From Chitinispirillales bacterium ANBcel5 (GTDB lineage: Bacteria; Fibrobacterota; Chitinivibrionia; Chitinivibrionales; Chitinispirillaceae), in assembly GCA_029688955.1 (NCBI GenBank), contig JARUKZ010000005.1, forward strand, positions 1 to 64,000: a DNA stretch of 64,000 nt, read 5' to 3'. The translations under genes and the position numbers were made by a program. Position 1 is the first letter of the stretch. Every line of letters starts with the position of its first letter. Of the stretch, positions 26,590 through 35,985 are shown piece after piece. The notes beneath the pieces are model-generated. The model saw nothing but the letters and a program-made list of their open reading frames with translations, ran no database searches and was not told where the DNA came from.

Positions 26590-27024
26590 TTAATCCCTGT
26601 GGTACTTTCTACCCCTTATAATCGATAGTGCTCTATACATCTGTTCAAAAAGAATCAAACGAGCAAGATCGTGGGTAAAAGTCATTCTGGACAGAGAAAA
26701 GCGCAGGTCTGCATACTCTTTAACCTTTTCACTCAAACCATCCGGCCCACCGATCACAAATACCATTCTACTATTATAGTTTTGAATGTTTTGGGCAAAC
26801 TCCCTGGAGCTAAACTGCTTGCCCTCTTCAGCAAGCGCAAACGAGTAACCCTGACTCTTCTTTAATATGCTCAGTATTTTTTCACCCTCAGTTGCTCTAT
26901 TACCATCCCTGATCTCTACTACTTCAAGCCTGGCATCAAAACCGATCAGCTTTTGATACTCCTGGATTTTTGTTAATAAATACCTCTCTTTTACCTTCCC
27001 CACTGCCACAACTTTAATAAACAT
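26590..27024 (-). CDS. rlmH: 23S rRNA pseudouridine-1915 N3-methyltransferase RlmH
   Basis: This 144-residue SPOUT enzyme has the RlmH features: FIKVVAVGKVKERYL at the start, VFVIGGPDGLSE in the trefoil-knot SAM site, and LARLILFEQMYRALSIIRGRKYHRD at the end, where the family ends in YHx. It methylates the pseudouridine in helix 69 of 23S rRNA in assembled ribosomes. The gene is followed after 11 bases by a minus-strand gene upstream of it, so the two may be co-transcribed. Confidence 0.96.
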   Translation of the reverse strand: MFIKVVAVGKVKERYLLTKIQEYQKLIGFDARLEVVEIRDGNRATEGEKILSILKKSQGYSFALAEEGKQFSSREFAQNIQNYNSRMVFVIGGPDGLSEKVKEYADLRFSLSRMTFTHDLARLILFEQMYRALSIIRGRKYHRD

Positions 27025-27035
27025 ACTTTTTCTCT

Positions 27036-27503
27036 CTACTGAAGCTGAGATGTAACTACTTTCCAGAAGATGTCGCCGCCCTGAGAAACCTCATATTCCA
27101 AAAAAAGATACCCGGCCCTGTGACCATCTTCAAAATACGCCAGCACCCAGTAGTCACTTACAAACCACATGTACTCCTCTGAAGGGAAAAACATGGTTCC
27201 CCCCAGCACACCTTCATAGGGAATAAGCTCCGGGCGCTCTTTAAGATCTGAAAGCAGCAGGTTTGGATCGGTTATACCCTGTTTCACCAATCCTTCTTTG
27301 TGAAATTGTGATAACCCCGGCGGACACCTATCTTCGGTTTCCGAAACCCGCGCCTGAAGACTATCTACTTTTTCCTGTAACTTTGTTGCCCGTATCTGGT
27401 GCTCTCTTACTGTTTGCTTTGTAGTTTGAAACATCACAGCCACTACTACCAAAACCACCAATGCAGCAATCAAAGCAACTGAAATTAAATTCTTTCCACG
27501 CAT
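27036..27503 (-). CDS. membrane-anchored coiled-coil protein, unknown
   Basis: This 155-residue protein has an N-terminal membrane anchor (about 6-26), a coiled coil (about 33-58, LQEKVDSLQARVSE), and a small soluble domain with a beta-rich C-terminus (WFVSDYWVLAYFEDGHRAGYLFLEY). The topology suggests a periplasmic domain tethered to the inner membrane. I recognise no family. It lies 11 bases upstream of rlmH and may be in its operon. Confidence 0.6.
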   Translation of the reverse strand: MRGKNLISVALIAALVVLVVVAVMFQTTKQTVREHQIRATKLQEKVDSLQARVSETEDRCPPGLSQFHKEGLVKQGITDPNLLLSDLKERPELIPYEGVLGGTMFFPSEEYMWFVSDYWVLAYFEDGHRAGYLFLEYEVSQGGDIFWKVVTSQLQ

Positions 27504-27533
27504 CCTGATCTCTTTACGGATAAGTTAAACAAG

Positions 27534-27566
27534 ATAACCGAAGTCAAAACTCCCGACTTCGGTTAT
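27534..27566 (-). terminator. strong hairpin after the M50 protease gene
   Basis: ATAACCGAAGTC (27534-27545) pairs perfectly with its complement at 27555-27566. It lies between the M50 gene and the next gene on the same strand; only a short T-rich stretch follows. Confidence 0.5.
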
Positions 27567-27619
27567 ATAAGCACTCAGGGTAAATATAATACAGGGTAAA
27601 ATGGATTGTTGTTGAAGCC

Positions 27620-28780
27620 TTATTGCTCCGAAGGGGAACGGTTGTTGTTGTCGGGATATTCTAAATTCAGTTCCCTTGAGAGATACTTTAAGAGGTCATG
27701 CTGTGCTACGGTCCCAACCAGATCCCCACTGCCACCGAGTACCATTAGCCTTGTTTTGCCGGTTCTGTTCATAAGCGTTAAGGCTTTCATGGCATTGTCA
27801 CTCTCCTGCACTGAGTTATCCGCTGAAAAAGGTTTTGCATACTCTTCAACCCTATGCCGCTCCCACTCTTGCCTGGGGATATTTTTAAAATCTGTGATGT
27901 CGATACATTTTACCTTTCCGTTGTTCTCCACAGGAAAAATATTAAAATGGTACCTGTAGATATAATCTTCCACCAAATGATCAACCGTGGTATCGGCCGA
28001 AACCATCACCGGATCACGTTTTGTAAATTTTTCCACCGATTCTCCTTCCAAAGCACCCCGTACCAGGATACTTTCATAGGACATTTTTGAAGCGCTTCTG
28101 ATAAAAAGGCCGATTAGAGCCCACCACAGGCCACCTACAATTCCTCCCGCCAGTACAGAGAAGATACCGATTGCAACTAAAAGCAGGCCAAAACCGGCCC
28201 CAATTCCTGAGGCAACCCTGGTAGCCCACTTTATATTCTTCTTCCAACCCCACAAAATTGCCCTAAACACCCGACCCCCGTCAAGGGGAAAAGCAGGAAG
28301 CATATTAAAGATAGCCAATACGATGTTTATAGTGCTTAAGTAGCCCAAAATAGCAAGAACTGGTACGGTGAAGGCCATAGTTTGACCGAGCACCGAAAGC
28401 CCCCAAAATGCAACACCAATAATTACCGATGCCACCGGTCCTGCCAGTGCCATTAGTAATTCGGCTTTTGCATGCGGTGGCTCTTCATCCATTTCTGCCA
28501 CGCCACCAAAAACAAAGAGCGTGATACTCTTCATGGGTAAGCCAAAACGGCGGGCCACTAATGAATGGCTCAATTCATGAAGAACGATTGATATAAAAAG
28601 CCCTGCTGCACCAGCTACACCCATCCACCAGTATGTAGCGGATGATAACCCCTCGTGTAATACAGGAAATACTCCCTGAGCCAAAGACCACACAATTAGA
28701 ACGGCAATTATTATCCAGCTCAAATCGATATATACTTCGAAACCAAGGAGTTTTATTATCTTAATTCGTTTTCCAAACAT
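27620..28780 (-). CDS. M50 site-2 protease family protein with two CBS domains
   Basis: The ATG at 28780 is chosen for its GGAGG five bases upstream. The 386-residue protein has an intramembrane zinc protease core, with HELSH in the second helix (VLHELSHSLVARRFG) and NMLPAFPLDGGR as the second zinc-ligand motif, within about six membrane helices. Two CBS domains follow (from about 245 and 310), which suggests control by an adenosine nucleotide. This is the common SpoIVFB/Rip3-like form of S2P. The substrate is unknown. Confidence 0.9.
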   Translation of the reverse strand: MFGKRIKIIKLLGFEVYIDLSWIIIAVLIVWSLAQGVFPVLHEGLSSATYWWMGVAGAAGLFISIVLHELSHSLVARRFGLPMKSITLFVFGGVAEMDEEPPHAKAELLMALAGPVASVIIGVAFWGLSVLGQTMAFTVPVLAILGYLSTINIVLAIFNMLPAFPLDGGRVFRAILWGWKKNIKWATRVASGIGAGFGLLLVAIGIFSVLAGGIVGGLWWALIGLFIRSASKMSYESILVRGALEGESVEKFTKRDPVMVSADTTVDHLVEDYIYRYHFNIFPVENNGKVKCIDITDFKNIPRQEWERHRVEEYAKPFSADNSVQESDNAMKALTLMNRTGKTRLMVLGGSGDLVGTVAQHDLLKYLSRELNLEYPDNNNRSPSEQ

Positions 28781-28916
28781 AGCATCCTCCACTCCTTTTT
28801 CCTGTATGTGTTAAGCACACAGGCTGTGAGTTTCGGGCTCAAAGCTTAAACCCGTCTACTGTTGAAAGACGCAAAGACTATACCTGAGAAGAGGAATCGA
28901 TAAATGGTGAATGTTT

Positions 28917-29375
28917 TTAGCGGGCTTGCTGTACCTGTTTTTTGTTCTCTTCAATAAGGCACACCGAAAGCCACTGTAGATTTGAAATCCTGGGGACAAG
29001 AAGAAGGTCGGTATGAGCCACATCTTCAGAACTAAGTTGTGGATTAGAATAGAACGTCTCGATGATATCGATGCACGCTTCGGATTCCTCCAGATACTCC
29101 CTTAAAAGCCTCTGCAGCTCTTTACCGGGAAGCGTGTCTTTTTCAAGGAATGTAGTTTCAAGTTTCTTTACACACTTCTTGAAATGGTTCTTCGTTTCAA
29201 TACTTTGTTGGGGATGGTTCATTATGTTAGTAAGACACTGCAGAGAATAATCCAAAAGATTTTGTAAGGCAACGTAATTAGTCATATCGGGGGAGTTTAC
29301 TACAATCGCAGACACCACTTTGGCTTGCGACCTGCTACTCCCTTTTGTTTTTGTTTTCTTAACCGCTGAACCCAT
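28917..29375 (-). CDS. hypothetical helical protein
   Basis: This 152-residue protein has a basic, Ser/Lys-rich N-terminus and a predicted all-helical remainder (SLQCLTNIMNH, FKKCVKKLETTFLEKD, LQRLLREYLEESEACIDII). No family is recognised. It sits between the M50 gene and an 89-residue regulator-like gene on the same strand. Confidence 0.55.
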   Translation of the reverse strand: MGSAVKKTKTKGSSRSQAKVVSAIVVNSPDMTNYVALQNLLDYSLQCLTNIMNHPQQSIETKNHFKKCVKKLETTFLEKDTLPGKELQRLLREYLEESEACIDIIETFYSNPQLSSEDVAHTDLLLVPRISNLQWLSVCLIEENKKQVQQAR

Positions 29376-29410
29376 TTAAATCCCCATACTAATTACGCTT
29401 TCAAAACACT

Positions 29411-29680
29411 TTATATATGATCGAACACCATATGCTTTACTTCAACACCTTCGATTTTACAGAGAGCGTCTGTAAACTCTCCAAATTTCCCGTCATCACC
29501 AAGCAACTCTATGAGGACCAAACCATTTGGAGAGCAGGCGTTATCTGAAGTATCATGAATACCTACTCGTGTCTTAATAAAACACCCAAATTTGGTAAAA
29601 ATATCCTGTACATCCGGAACATGTTTAACTCTATCGGTAATATGTACCCCTACAATATAGTGCTTTTTGTGCTCAGCCAT
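29411..29680 (-). CDS. TM1266-like / ACT-like small regulator
   Basis: This 89-residue protein has a ferredoxin-like beta-alpha-beta pattern (HYIVGVHITDRV, VPDVQDIFTKFGCFIKTRVGIHD, LVLIELLGDDGKFGEFTDALCKIEGVEVKHMVF). It resembles the putative iron-only hydrogenase system regulator family (TM1266-like), related to NikR C-terminal and ACT domains. No hydrogenase genes are nearby. The family assignment is by pattern and is moderate. Confidence 0.5.
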   Translation of the reverse strand: MAEHKKHYIVGVHITDRVKHVPDVQDIFTKFGCFIKTRVGIHDTSDNACSPNGLVLIELLGDDGKFGEFTDALCKIEGVEVKHMVFDHI

Positions 29681-29708
29681 ACTACTCTCCTCTGCTTTTT
29701 AAAGTGTA

Positions 29709-31928
29709 TCAGGGAAGCATAGAATCGAATTCCGACCTGTATTCTTTCATCACAAGCTGTGCTTTTGCTTCATCTCCCTTGGCCCTAAGGGCATTGTGAA
29801 GATTAATGTAGGCACTTTTTCTGGCGTTTTTCTGTGATGGAGCCATATTTTCCAGAGCTGTTTGGAACATTGCAATCGCTTCATTGTACTTATTTTGCTG
29901 AAGGTATATCAGTCCAACCCTGTTTTGAAGCTCTGAAGTTCTGTAATGATTTGGAAATAGTTCAAAATAGTTATGGTAATACTGCACCGCTCTGGTCTGA
30001 TCTTCCGCGAACTCCAACTCTGCGAGCCTCAACCAGGATTCACCCGCAAAGAGCCCTAGAGGAAACACATCCAGGTACGTGTGAAACACCCGTTTTGCCT
30101 CAATTTGAGAGACATGTTCAGATTTTATCTTTCCAATAGAAAAGAGCGCGTCTTCTCTGTAAATATCTCGTACAGTCTCATCTTCATAGAGTTTTGTATA
30201 AAGCTCTAACGCCTCATTCCAGCTACCGCTTAACTCATATTCCCTTGCTGTTCTGTATATCTGCTCGACATTTGACAACTGCTGAACCGGCTGATCCTCC
30301 TCCCCGGTTTCATCGGTTTTAACCACCGCTGAAGTTTCCCGGAATGGGCGCTGTTTTTGTTCCTGTGCTTTAGCAAGCATGGAAAATTCCAGCCTATTTA
30401 CCGATTCATCGGCAATAGTAATGAGAGTATCTATGGTTTCATATCCATCCTTTATGAGTTCTACTCTATGATCACCTTCAGAGCGATATAGCGCCAGTGG
30501 TGTTGAACCATAGTAGCGACCATCTATTTTAACCGAACAGCCAGGAGTGTTGCTGCGAATAATCAGCACTCTGTAATTTAGGAGCTCTTCAATAGCAGGT
30601 ATACGGGTGATTTCGCTTCTGGAAACAACTATTCCACCATCTCTTATACTGTAGCTCTCATTTTCAGCGTCATATATGTAGCTCTGCCCGGCTTTAAGTT
30701 CAATTGCTTCTGCTCCATTCTTTATAATTACAGAGCCTTCAAGCACCTGGGTTGTAAACCGGTTGTTATCCTCCGGTTTAACACTGAAATAAGTTCCGGT
30801 AACACTGATATCGTAATCAGGTGTGGAGACGTTGAAACGTTTACCCGTACGCTGTTCATTAACATAAAACACAGCCCGCTGCTGAGATGTCTTCGACTCG
30901 GTAGAATTTGACACCCCTACTCTGTAGCTTGCCATTTCTGTACTCAGGTGTTCGATCTCCAGAGCAGAGCCGTTTTGAAGCTCAATAAAGCCATATTTAT
31001 TCACCAGTTTGAGAAAACCACCCTCATTTGAACTGTATTGTTTTCGATCGGTGGCCAGGAAATCTACTATCTCAGCATCTGCCCCCTGAGCCTGAAAAAC
31101 CAGTGTGGGGATAGATTGGGCATAATCGTTTAGGTAATTAAAGCTATTAAAAGTAAGCGCGCCAACGACGAGAATGAAAAGAACAACCCCGATATATTTC
31201 ACCGAACTAAGCCGGTTAAGATAGTAATCGATCATGATCCAAAACGGCTGGGCTCCAAGACCTTTGCTCTTCTGGTCGCTGTTAATTTTTGAGAAAAGGT
31301 TTTCCTCCACCCGCTCCCAAAATCCACATGATGGAACTTTTTCTGCTCTTAAATACAATTCCCAATCACTCAGTGAATCTACTTTAGATACAAGCTTATC
31401 GAACTCATTTTCTCTGCTTTCGATTGAAAATGGTGGTTCAAGCTCTTCCTGGGATGCGGCTTCTTCCCATTCGCTGTTGTTTTGCTCCCAAATCTTTATT
31501 TTCTCGAAGAGTTTTTCTTCCCGCTGTTCCCATTGCTTCTGGGTACTGATTTTGGGAGTCATTATGATATTTTCCCACTCATCTCTTAATGAGAGTTCAG
31601 TTATACTATCATCGAGCTTATCTTCAATTTTTATCCATCGGTTGCGGGGCAACTCTTCCTGTGTATTTATACATTCATTTACCGGTTCTTCATACTCCCG
31701 GTATAAATCGATTCTTTTATAGAGCTGCTTTTCTACCCGATCCAAAAGCTCATGGGGAGTGATCTCATCTTTTTTAAGCATTGCAAGAGCACCAAGATCC
31801 TCAGCTTGTTCTATACGGGAATCAAGACGCAGCTCTACAGAAGTGTAATCGATGTTGGATTCATCGATATCACTGCGCAAAACTGACTCAAACCAGTGTA
31901 ATTTGTTTTCTTCTTTTCCTGATCCCAT
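29709..31928 (-). CDS. anti-sigma-type protein with FecR, PEGA and TPR domains
   Basis: The ATG at 31928 has AGGAG eight bases upstream. The 739-residue protein lies 20 bases after an ECF sigma gene. The N-terminal 220 residues are acidic and cytoplasmic, with repeats of a short W-containing unit (WEQREEKLFEKIKIWE, WERVEENLFSKI). One membrane helix follows (about 245-265), then a FecR-like domain (about 300-420), a PEGA domain (about 455-520, CSVKIDGRYYGSTPL), and C-terminal TPR repeats (about 560-735). FecR domains sense signals in the periplasm, and the cytoplasmic part probably holds the sigma factor. That function is an inference from gene order. Confidence 0.75.
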   Translation of the reverse strand: MGSGKEENKLHWFESVLRSDIDESNIDYTSVELRLDSRIEQAEDLGALAMLKKDEITPHELLDRVEKQLYKRIDLYREYEEPVNECINTQEELPRNRWIKIEDKLDDSITELSLRDEWENIIMTPKISTQKQWEQREEKLFEKIKIWEQNNSEWEEAASQEELEPPFSIESRENEFDKLVSKVDSLSDWELYLRAEKVPSCGFWERVEENLFSKINSDQKSKGLGAQPFWIMIDYYLNRLSSVKYIGVVLFILVVGALTFNSFNYLNDYAQSIPTLVFQAQGADAEIVDFLATDRKQYSSNEGGFLKLVNKYGFIELQNGSALEIEHLSTEMASYRVGVSNSTESKTSQQRAVFYVNEQRTGKRFNVSTPDYDISVTGTYFSVKPEDNNRFTTQVLEGSVIIKNGAEAIELKAGQSYIYDAENESYSIRDGGIVVSRSEITRIPAIEELLNYRVLIIRSNTPGCSVKIDGRYYGSTPLALYRSEGDHRVELIKDGYETIDTLITIADESVNRLEFSMLAKAQEQKQRPFRETSAVVKTDETGEEDQPVQQLSNVEQIYRTAREYELSGSWNEALELYTKLYEDETVRDIYREDALFSIGKIKSEHVSQIEAKRVFHTYLDVFPLGLFAGESWLRLAELEFAEDQTRAVQYYHNYFELFPNHYRTSELQNRVGLIYLQQNKYNEAIAMFQTALENMAPSQKNARKSAYINLHNALRAKGDEAKAQLVMKEYRSEFDSMLP

Positions 31929-31948
31929 ATTCAAAACTCCTGGAACAC

Positions 31949-32518
31949 TTAGTTATCCAGACCGTCCAGAAACTCCTTTATCTGTTTTCTGGCCGTAAAA
32001 AGCCTCGACTTAACCGTTCCTTCAGGTATTCCCATTATTGTGGCAATCTCCGCAAGGTCCATCTCTCCATAAATATTAAGTACGATAGGTATTCGCAATT
32101 TATAATCCAAAGTATCGAGCGCCTGCTCAACCAAATCCTTCAACTCAAGTTTCCGCAATGATCCACAGTCCATGGAAGGAACCATATTTTCAATTGAATC
32201 AAGGTTTACTGTATCTTTTTTGGATATTCTCTTCTCTGCCTGCTGATATCTCCAGCGCCTGGTACAGACATGTATCACCACCCTGTGAAACCATGTCTTG
32301 AAAGAAGAATCTCCCTGAAACGTTTTCAATGATAGATAGATCTGAAAAAAGACCTCCTGAAGCAGATCCTCATGATCCCCGTGTGCACCTGTAGTCTTAT
32401 AGATAAGATTATAGGCGTAGGATCTATACATATGAAAAATTTCCTTAAACGCAAGCTGATTTCCAGCCCTGCATTCTCTAAGCAGCTCCTTACTTGGCTC
32501 CAGAAGCGTCTTATTCAT
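31949..32518 (-). CDS. RNA polymerase ECF-type sigma factor
   Basis: This 189-residue protein has sigma region 2 (HEDLLQEVFFQIYLSLKTF then SSFKTWFHRVVIHVC) and region 4 (DLAEIATIMGIPEGTVKSRL). It is directly upstream of a FecR/PEGA/TPR membrane protein that probably acts as its anti-sigma factor. The target genes cannot be named from this window. Confidence 0.92.
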   Translation of the reverse strand: MNKTLLEPSKELLRECRAGNQLAFKEIFHMYRSYAYNLIYKTTGAHGDHEDLLQEVFFQIYLSLKTFQGDSSFKTWFHRVVIHVCTRRWRYQQAEKRISKKDTVNLDSIENMVPSMDCGSLRKLELKDLVEQALDTLDYKLRIPIVLNIYGEMDLAEIATIMGIPEGTVKSRLFTARKQIKEFLDGLDN

Positions 32519-32647
32519 ACTTCCTACTCCCCCCCAATTATTTCGGATATAGAAAACCCCTGCTTTGACCTTAGTGCAAATAGATGATTAAGCGGTTCGA
32601 TAATGTGCTACATTGACCTCTCTTTACCCCTAAAAAACATACTCAGG

Positions 32648-33643
32648 TCACCTACAGGACTTTTCCAGCAATACCTTTATTATATCATTACTCCCCACTC
32701 CATCAACATCTCCATGAAACGAGCGAACGATCCTGTGACGTAATACCGGATATGCAGCCCGTTTTATATCACCCTTATCCGGCGTAGCCCTGCCATCCAA
32801 AAGCGCATACGATTTGGCTGCAAGTACTAAAAATTGCGAAGCCCTGGGACCCGCTCCCCAACTCAGGTACTTTTTAACCGCTGAAGGACACTGCGCAGAG
32901 TCCGGTCTGCTTGAGCGAACCAGTGTAACTGCAGCCTTAACCACCGAGTCAGCCACCGGCATACTCCCTAATAACTCCCTGAATTTCATCACACTTTTTG
33001 CATCAACCACCGGGTCGACCTCTTGAGCACTAAACATCGATCGTGCGATCTCTAATTCCGATTGCTCATCGGGGTAGCCTATCTCTATGGAAAACATAAA
33101 CCGGTCCTGCTGCGCTTCAGGCAGAGGATATGTACCCTCCTGCTCTATTGGGTTTTGTGTTGCAAGCACCCAAAAAGGAACCGGGAGCTTGTAATTGACC
33201 CCCGAAGAGGTTACCTCGCTCTCCTGCATCGCCTGGAGCAGTGCAGATTGTGTTTTTGGTGGAGTACGGTTAATCTCATCGGCTAAAACGATATTGCTGA
33301 AAACAGGCCCCTTCACAAATTTAAACTCCCGTGCACCGGTGGCCTTGTCTTCTACCAGTATCTCTGAGCCGGTAATATCTGATGGCATAAGATCGGGGGT
33401 AAACTGTACACGATTAAACTGAAGATCCAGGCATCGTGCCAGATTCTGAACCAGCATAGTTTTAGCCAATCCCGGAACCCCGGTGATAATACAATGCCCT
33501 CCGGAGAGAAAGCAGGCAAGAAGATCATCGATTACAACCTGCTGCCCTACAATTTTTTTGGAAAGCGCACCCTTTATCGCTTTGACCTTTTCTTGTAACT
33601 CTTGAATCACCCTGGCGTCATTACTTTGCTCTTTCATACTCAT
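32648..33643 (-). CDS. MoxR family AAA+ ATPase
   Basis: This 331-residue protein has Walker A GVPGLAKTML (about 59-68), Walker B VLADEINR, sensor residues near LATQNP, and RFMFSIEIGYP, all typical of MoxR ATPases. These often assist assembly of metal- or VWA-protein complexes. No DUF58 or VWA gene lies beside it, which is unusual. It starts 23 bases inside the end of the YbhN-type gene. Two start codons (33643, 33637) are close together and neither has a clear ribosome binding site. Confidence 0.9.
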   Translation of the reverse strand: MSMKEQSNDARVIQELQEKVKAIKGALSKKIVGQQVVIDDLLACFLSGGHCIITGVPGLAKTMLVQNLARCLDLQFNRVQFTPDLMPSDITGSEILVEDKATGAREFKFVKGPVFSNIVLADEINRTPPKTQSALLQAMQESEVTSSGVNYKLPVPFWVLATQNPIEQEGTYPLPEAQQDRFMFSIEIGYPDEQSELEIARSMFSAQEVDPVVDAKSVMKFRELLGSMPVADSVVKAAVTLVRSSRPDSAQCPSAVKKYLSWGAGPRASQFLVLAAKSYALLDGRATPDKGDIKRAAYPVLRHRIVRSFHGDVDGVGSNDIIKVLLEKSCR

Positions 33644-34655
33644 CCGTTTTCATTTTAGAGGATTTTACCTGATTTGCAGCATCATTTATATCCTTAAATG
33701 TAATATTTGTACTGATTAGGAAAAACAGGCCAACCGCGGTTACCACCAAAAAGGGTAATGCGTGATAAATGACTACCGCAGCTCCGGCTTTCTCCATAGG
33801 CACCTCTAAAAAAACAAGTCCCTGAAGCAATGCTGCGTGAAGAGTACCAACAAATCCCGGTGAAAGTGGAATGGCTGCTCCAAAAGCGGCAAACGCCTGG
33901 CCAAACATGCTCTCAATTATTCCAAAACTTCCCGGCTCACCAACTAAAAGAAGAATCACAGAAGAGTAACTGAAAGCAATCGCATAGGATAAAGTAATCA
34001 CCAGAAACACTTTTTTAAATGAAAACATCCAGTCAAGATTTCCCGTGATCTCTCTACCGGTTTTCACCAAAAAAGCAGCTGTTTTTTGTGGTAAATACGT
34101 TGTAAGTTTCCTTGAAAACGATGCAAAAAACACAGGGAAACGCCAATATAGAAAAAATGCAATGATTGCAAGCGAGAATATTCCCGATGCAATAAGAGCA
34201 TAAATGTGAAGCTGAGGAATTTTCCCGGTAATTAAAACGGGAAGAAAGAAAAATGAAAGAAATACAAGTGAATCGATTATCCTCTCAAAAACAAGAGAGC
34301 TTATACTCAGAGTGAGGGTGTAGTTATTTTTCTTCCAGAGCAACACAGCTCTGGCTGCCTCGCCAAGCCTTGCAGGCATGATATTGTTGACCATGAAGGC
34401 GATGGTTACAATAGAAAAGAGGCCCTTTCTATGGGTCTTTTCGATATCAGGAAGCAAAATACGCCACCTTAAAGCCCGAAGCCAAAGCGATGCTACCGAA
34501 AGAATGACTATCGCCCCAATTATTTTTATATCTGTAGTTTTAATCTGCTCGATCAAAACCCCAACATTTAGATCGGGGTGTCTAAAAAAAAATGCCAAAC
34601 CTGCGCCCGCAAGCACAAGTCCGGCTACAACTTGCAGTACTTTTTTACCACTCAC
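33621..34655 (-). CDS. YbhN/AglD-type integral membrane protein (LPG synthase TM-like)
   Basis: This 344-residue protein has about eight membrane helices. The GLFSIVTIAFMVNNIMPARLGEAAR motif (about 95-120) is the hallmark of the UPF0104/YbhN family, related to the flippase domain of lysylphosphatidylglycerol synthase. LSPGFVGTLHAA near the C-terminus is the other family motif. It probably acts on lipids or lipid-linked sugars. It overlaps the MoxR gene downstream and the DUF1015 gene upstream. Confidence 0.85.
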   Translation of the reverse strand: MSGKKVLQVVAGLVLAGAGLAFFFRHPDLNVGVLIEQIKTTDIKIIGAIVILSVASLWLRALRWRILLPDIEKTHRKGLFSIVTIAFMVNNIMPARLGEAARAVLLWKKNNYTLTLSISSLVFERIIDSLVFLSFFFLPVLITGKIPQLHIYALIASGIFSLAIIAFFLYWRFPVFFASFSRKLTTYLPQKTAAFLVKTGREITGNLDWMFSFKKVFLVITLSYAIAFSYSSVILLLVGEPGSFGIIESMFGQAFAAFGAAIPLSPGFVGTLHAALLQGLVFLEVPMEKAGAAVVIYHALPFLVVTAVGLFFLISTNITFKDINDAANQVKSSKMKTDEYERAK

Positions 34656-35959
34656 GAATTTTCCATTCTATTGAACACCAGGCCCGAATATAGCTTTGGG
34701 AAAAAGTTGGTAGATTTTTGAGGCATTCTCTCTCCCCCCTTAACTATTTCGTTAATTGTGTCAATTGACATAGGTTTAATAAAGAAACCTCCGTAATACT
34801 CTCCCTCGTTATTGAGATTTTCCACCGCAGTATTCGCGTCTTTTACATAATCTACGACATCATGTAATATATGCCCATCAAGTGGCAGTTGAAGTATACG
34901 GTTTATCACAATAGCATTTATAACAGAGACATCCAGATGTTTCCATAAAGAAGTTTTATCAGTCATAAACTCCTTTAAAAAACTCTCACCTTTTTCATTT
35001 AAACTCAATTCACTTAATTGAGAACTATCACAGTCCCAGTAGAGCATTTTTTTATTACTGTCCTGATTCAGTTTTTCAACAACTATACCACTTTCTGCTT
35101 TCCCAAGCTCAGTGACATCAAAATACTCCTGAAGCGCTTTTTTCATCTCAACACTTTTACCACTGTGTTTTTTTCTTACAAGACGATGAAACGGGCGTAT
35201 AACAAGCCCGGGATCAGCCATGGATACCAGTGTCATCATTGTATGAGAGTATGCTTCTTTACCCTGATCCCGGTAAAAGCGAAGTGCGGTTTCATACCGG
35301 TGGTGACCATCAGCAATCAAAATAGTCCTGTCTGCCATTGCGTCTTTAACCCTACTAATAAGCTCTGAATCAGAACTTCTTAAAAGACGGTGTGTTACAC
35401 CGCTTTCATCGTTAAATTCACCGCAAACTTCTGCCCGTTCGCTAACTTCTGCAATCAGGCTAAAGAGATCGCCCTGATCCGGGACTAAACCAAAGATCTG
35501 CCCTGTGTTGGTTTTTGTAGCATCAAGCAGCTCGTATCGATCCTGTTTGGGTCCGGATAAAGTATACTCATGCGGAAAAACGACCTGTTTTTCGAAATCC
35601 ACAAGCTCCACCATAACAGTGATACCAGTACGAACCTTAACTTTTTCTATTCCACCCTCATTAACTACAAAATTTTGCTGATAAATATACACCGACTCCT
35701 GCTGATCCTGCTTGAGTACGCCCTGGGATATAAGTTTATTCAACGTCTGAGCAGCTCTTAGATGACGGTCTTTGTTTTCTTTATCTGATTGTTCCTTTTT
35801 ATTCTGGATTATCCTTACCGCATTGTACTCATTTTTTTGATACAGTTTTTCAACCAGTTCGCTATCAATCATATCGTATGGGGGCGCACAGTACAGCCCA
35901 AGCTCCTCCTGATTTCTCAAGTTATACCTGTAACCTCTAAAAGCTCTAACCCCGGCCAT
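34652..35959 (-). CDS. DUF1015 family protein
   Basis: This 435-residue protein starts MAGVRAFRGYRYN, then CAPPYDMIDSE, and has ILIADGHHRYETALRFYRDQG, the conserved DUF1015 motif with GHHRY. Some members are reported to be free-serine kinases related to ParB-type CTPases; activity here is unproven. AGGAGG five bases upstream gives the start. The stop overlaps the YbhN-type gene by four bases. Confidence 0.9.
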   Translation of the reverse strand: MAGVRAFRGYRYNLRNQEELGLYCAPPYDMIDSELVEKLYQKNEYNAVRIIQNKKEQSDKENKDRHLRAAQTLNKLISQGVLKQDQQESVYIYQQNFVVNEGGIEKVKVRTGITVMVELVDFEKQVVFPHEYTLSGPKQDRYELLDATKTNTGQIFGLVPDQGDLFSLIAEVSERAEVCGEFNDESGVTHRLLRSSDSELISRVKDAMADRTILIADGHHRYETALRFYRDQGKEAYSHTMMTLVSMADPGLVIRPFHRLVRKKHSGKSVEMKKALQEYFDVTELGKAESGIVVEKLNQDSNKKMLYWDCDSSQLSELSLNEKGESFLKEFMTDKTSLWKHLDVSVINAIVINRILQLPLDGHILHDVVDYVKDANTAVENLNNEGEYYGGFFIKPMSIDTINEIVKGGERMPQKSTNFFPKLYSGLVFNRMENS

Positions 35960-35985
35960 AATTCCTCCTTAACGCCTATATTTGT

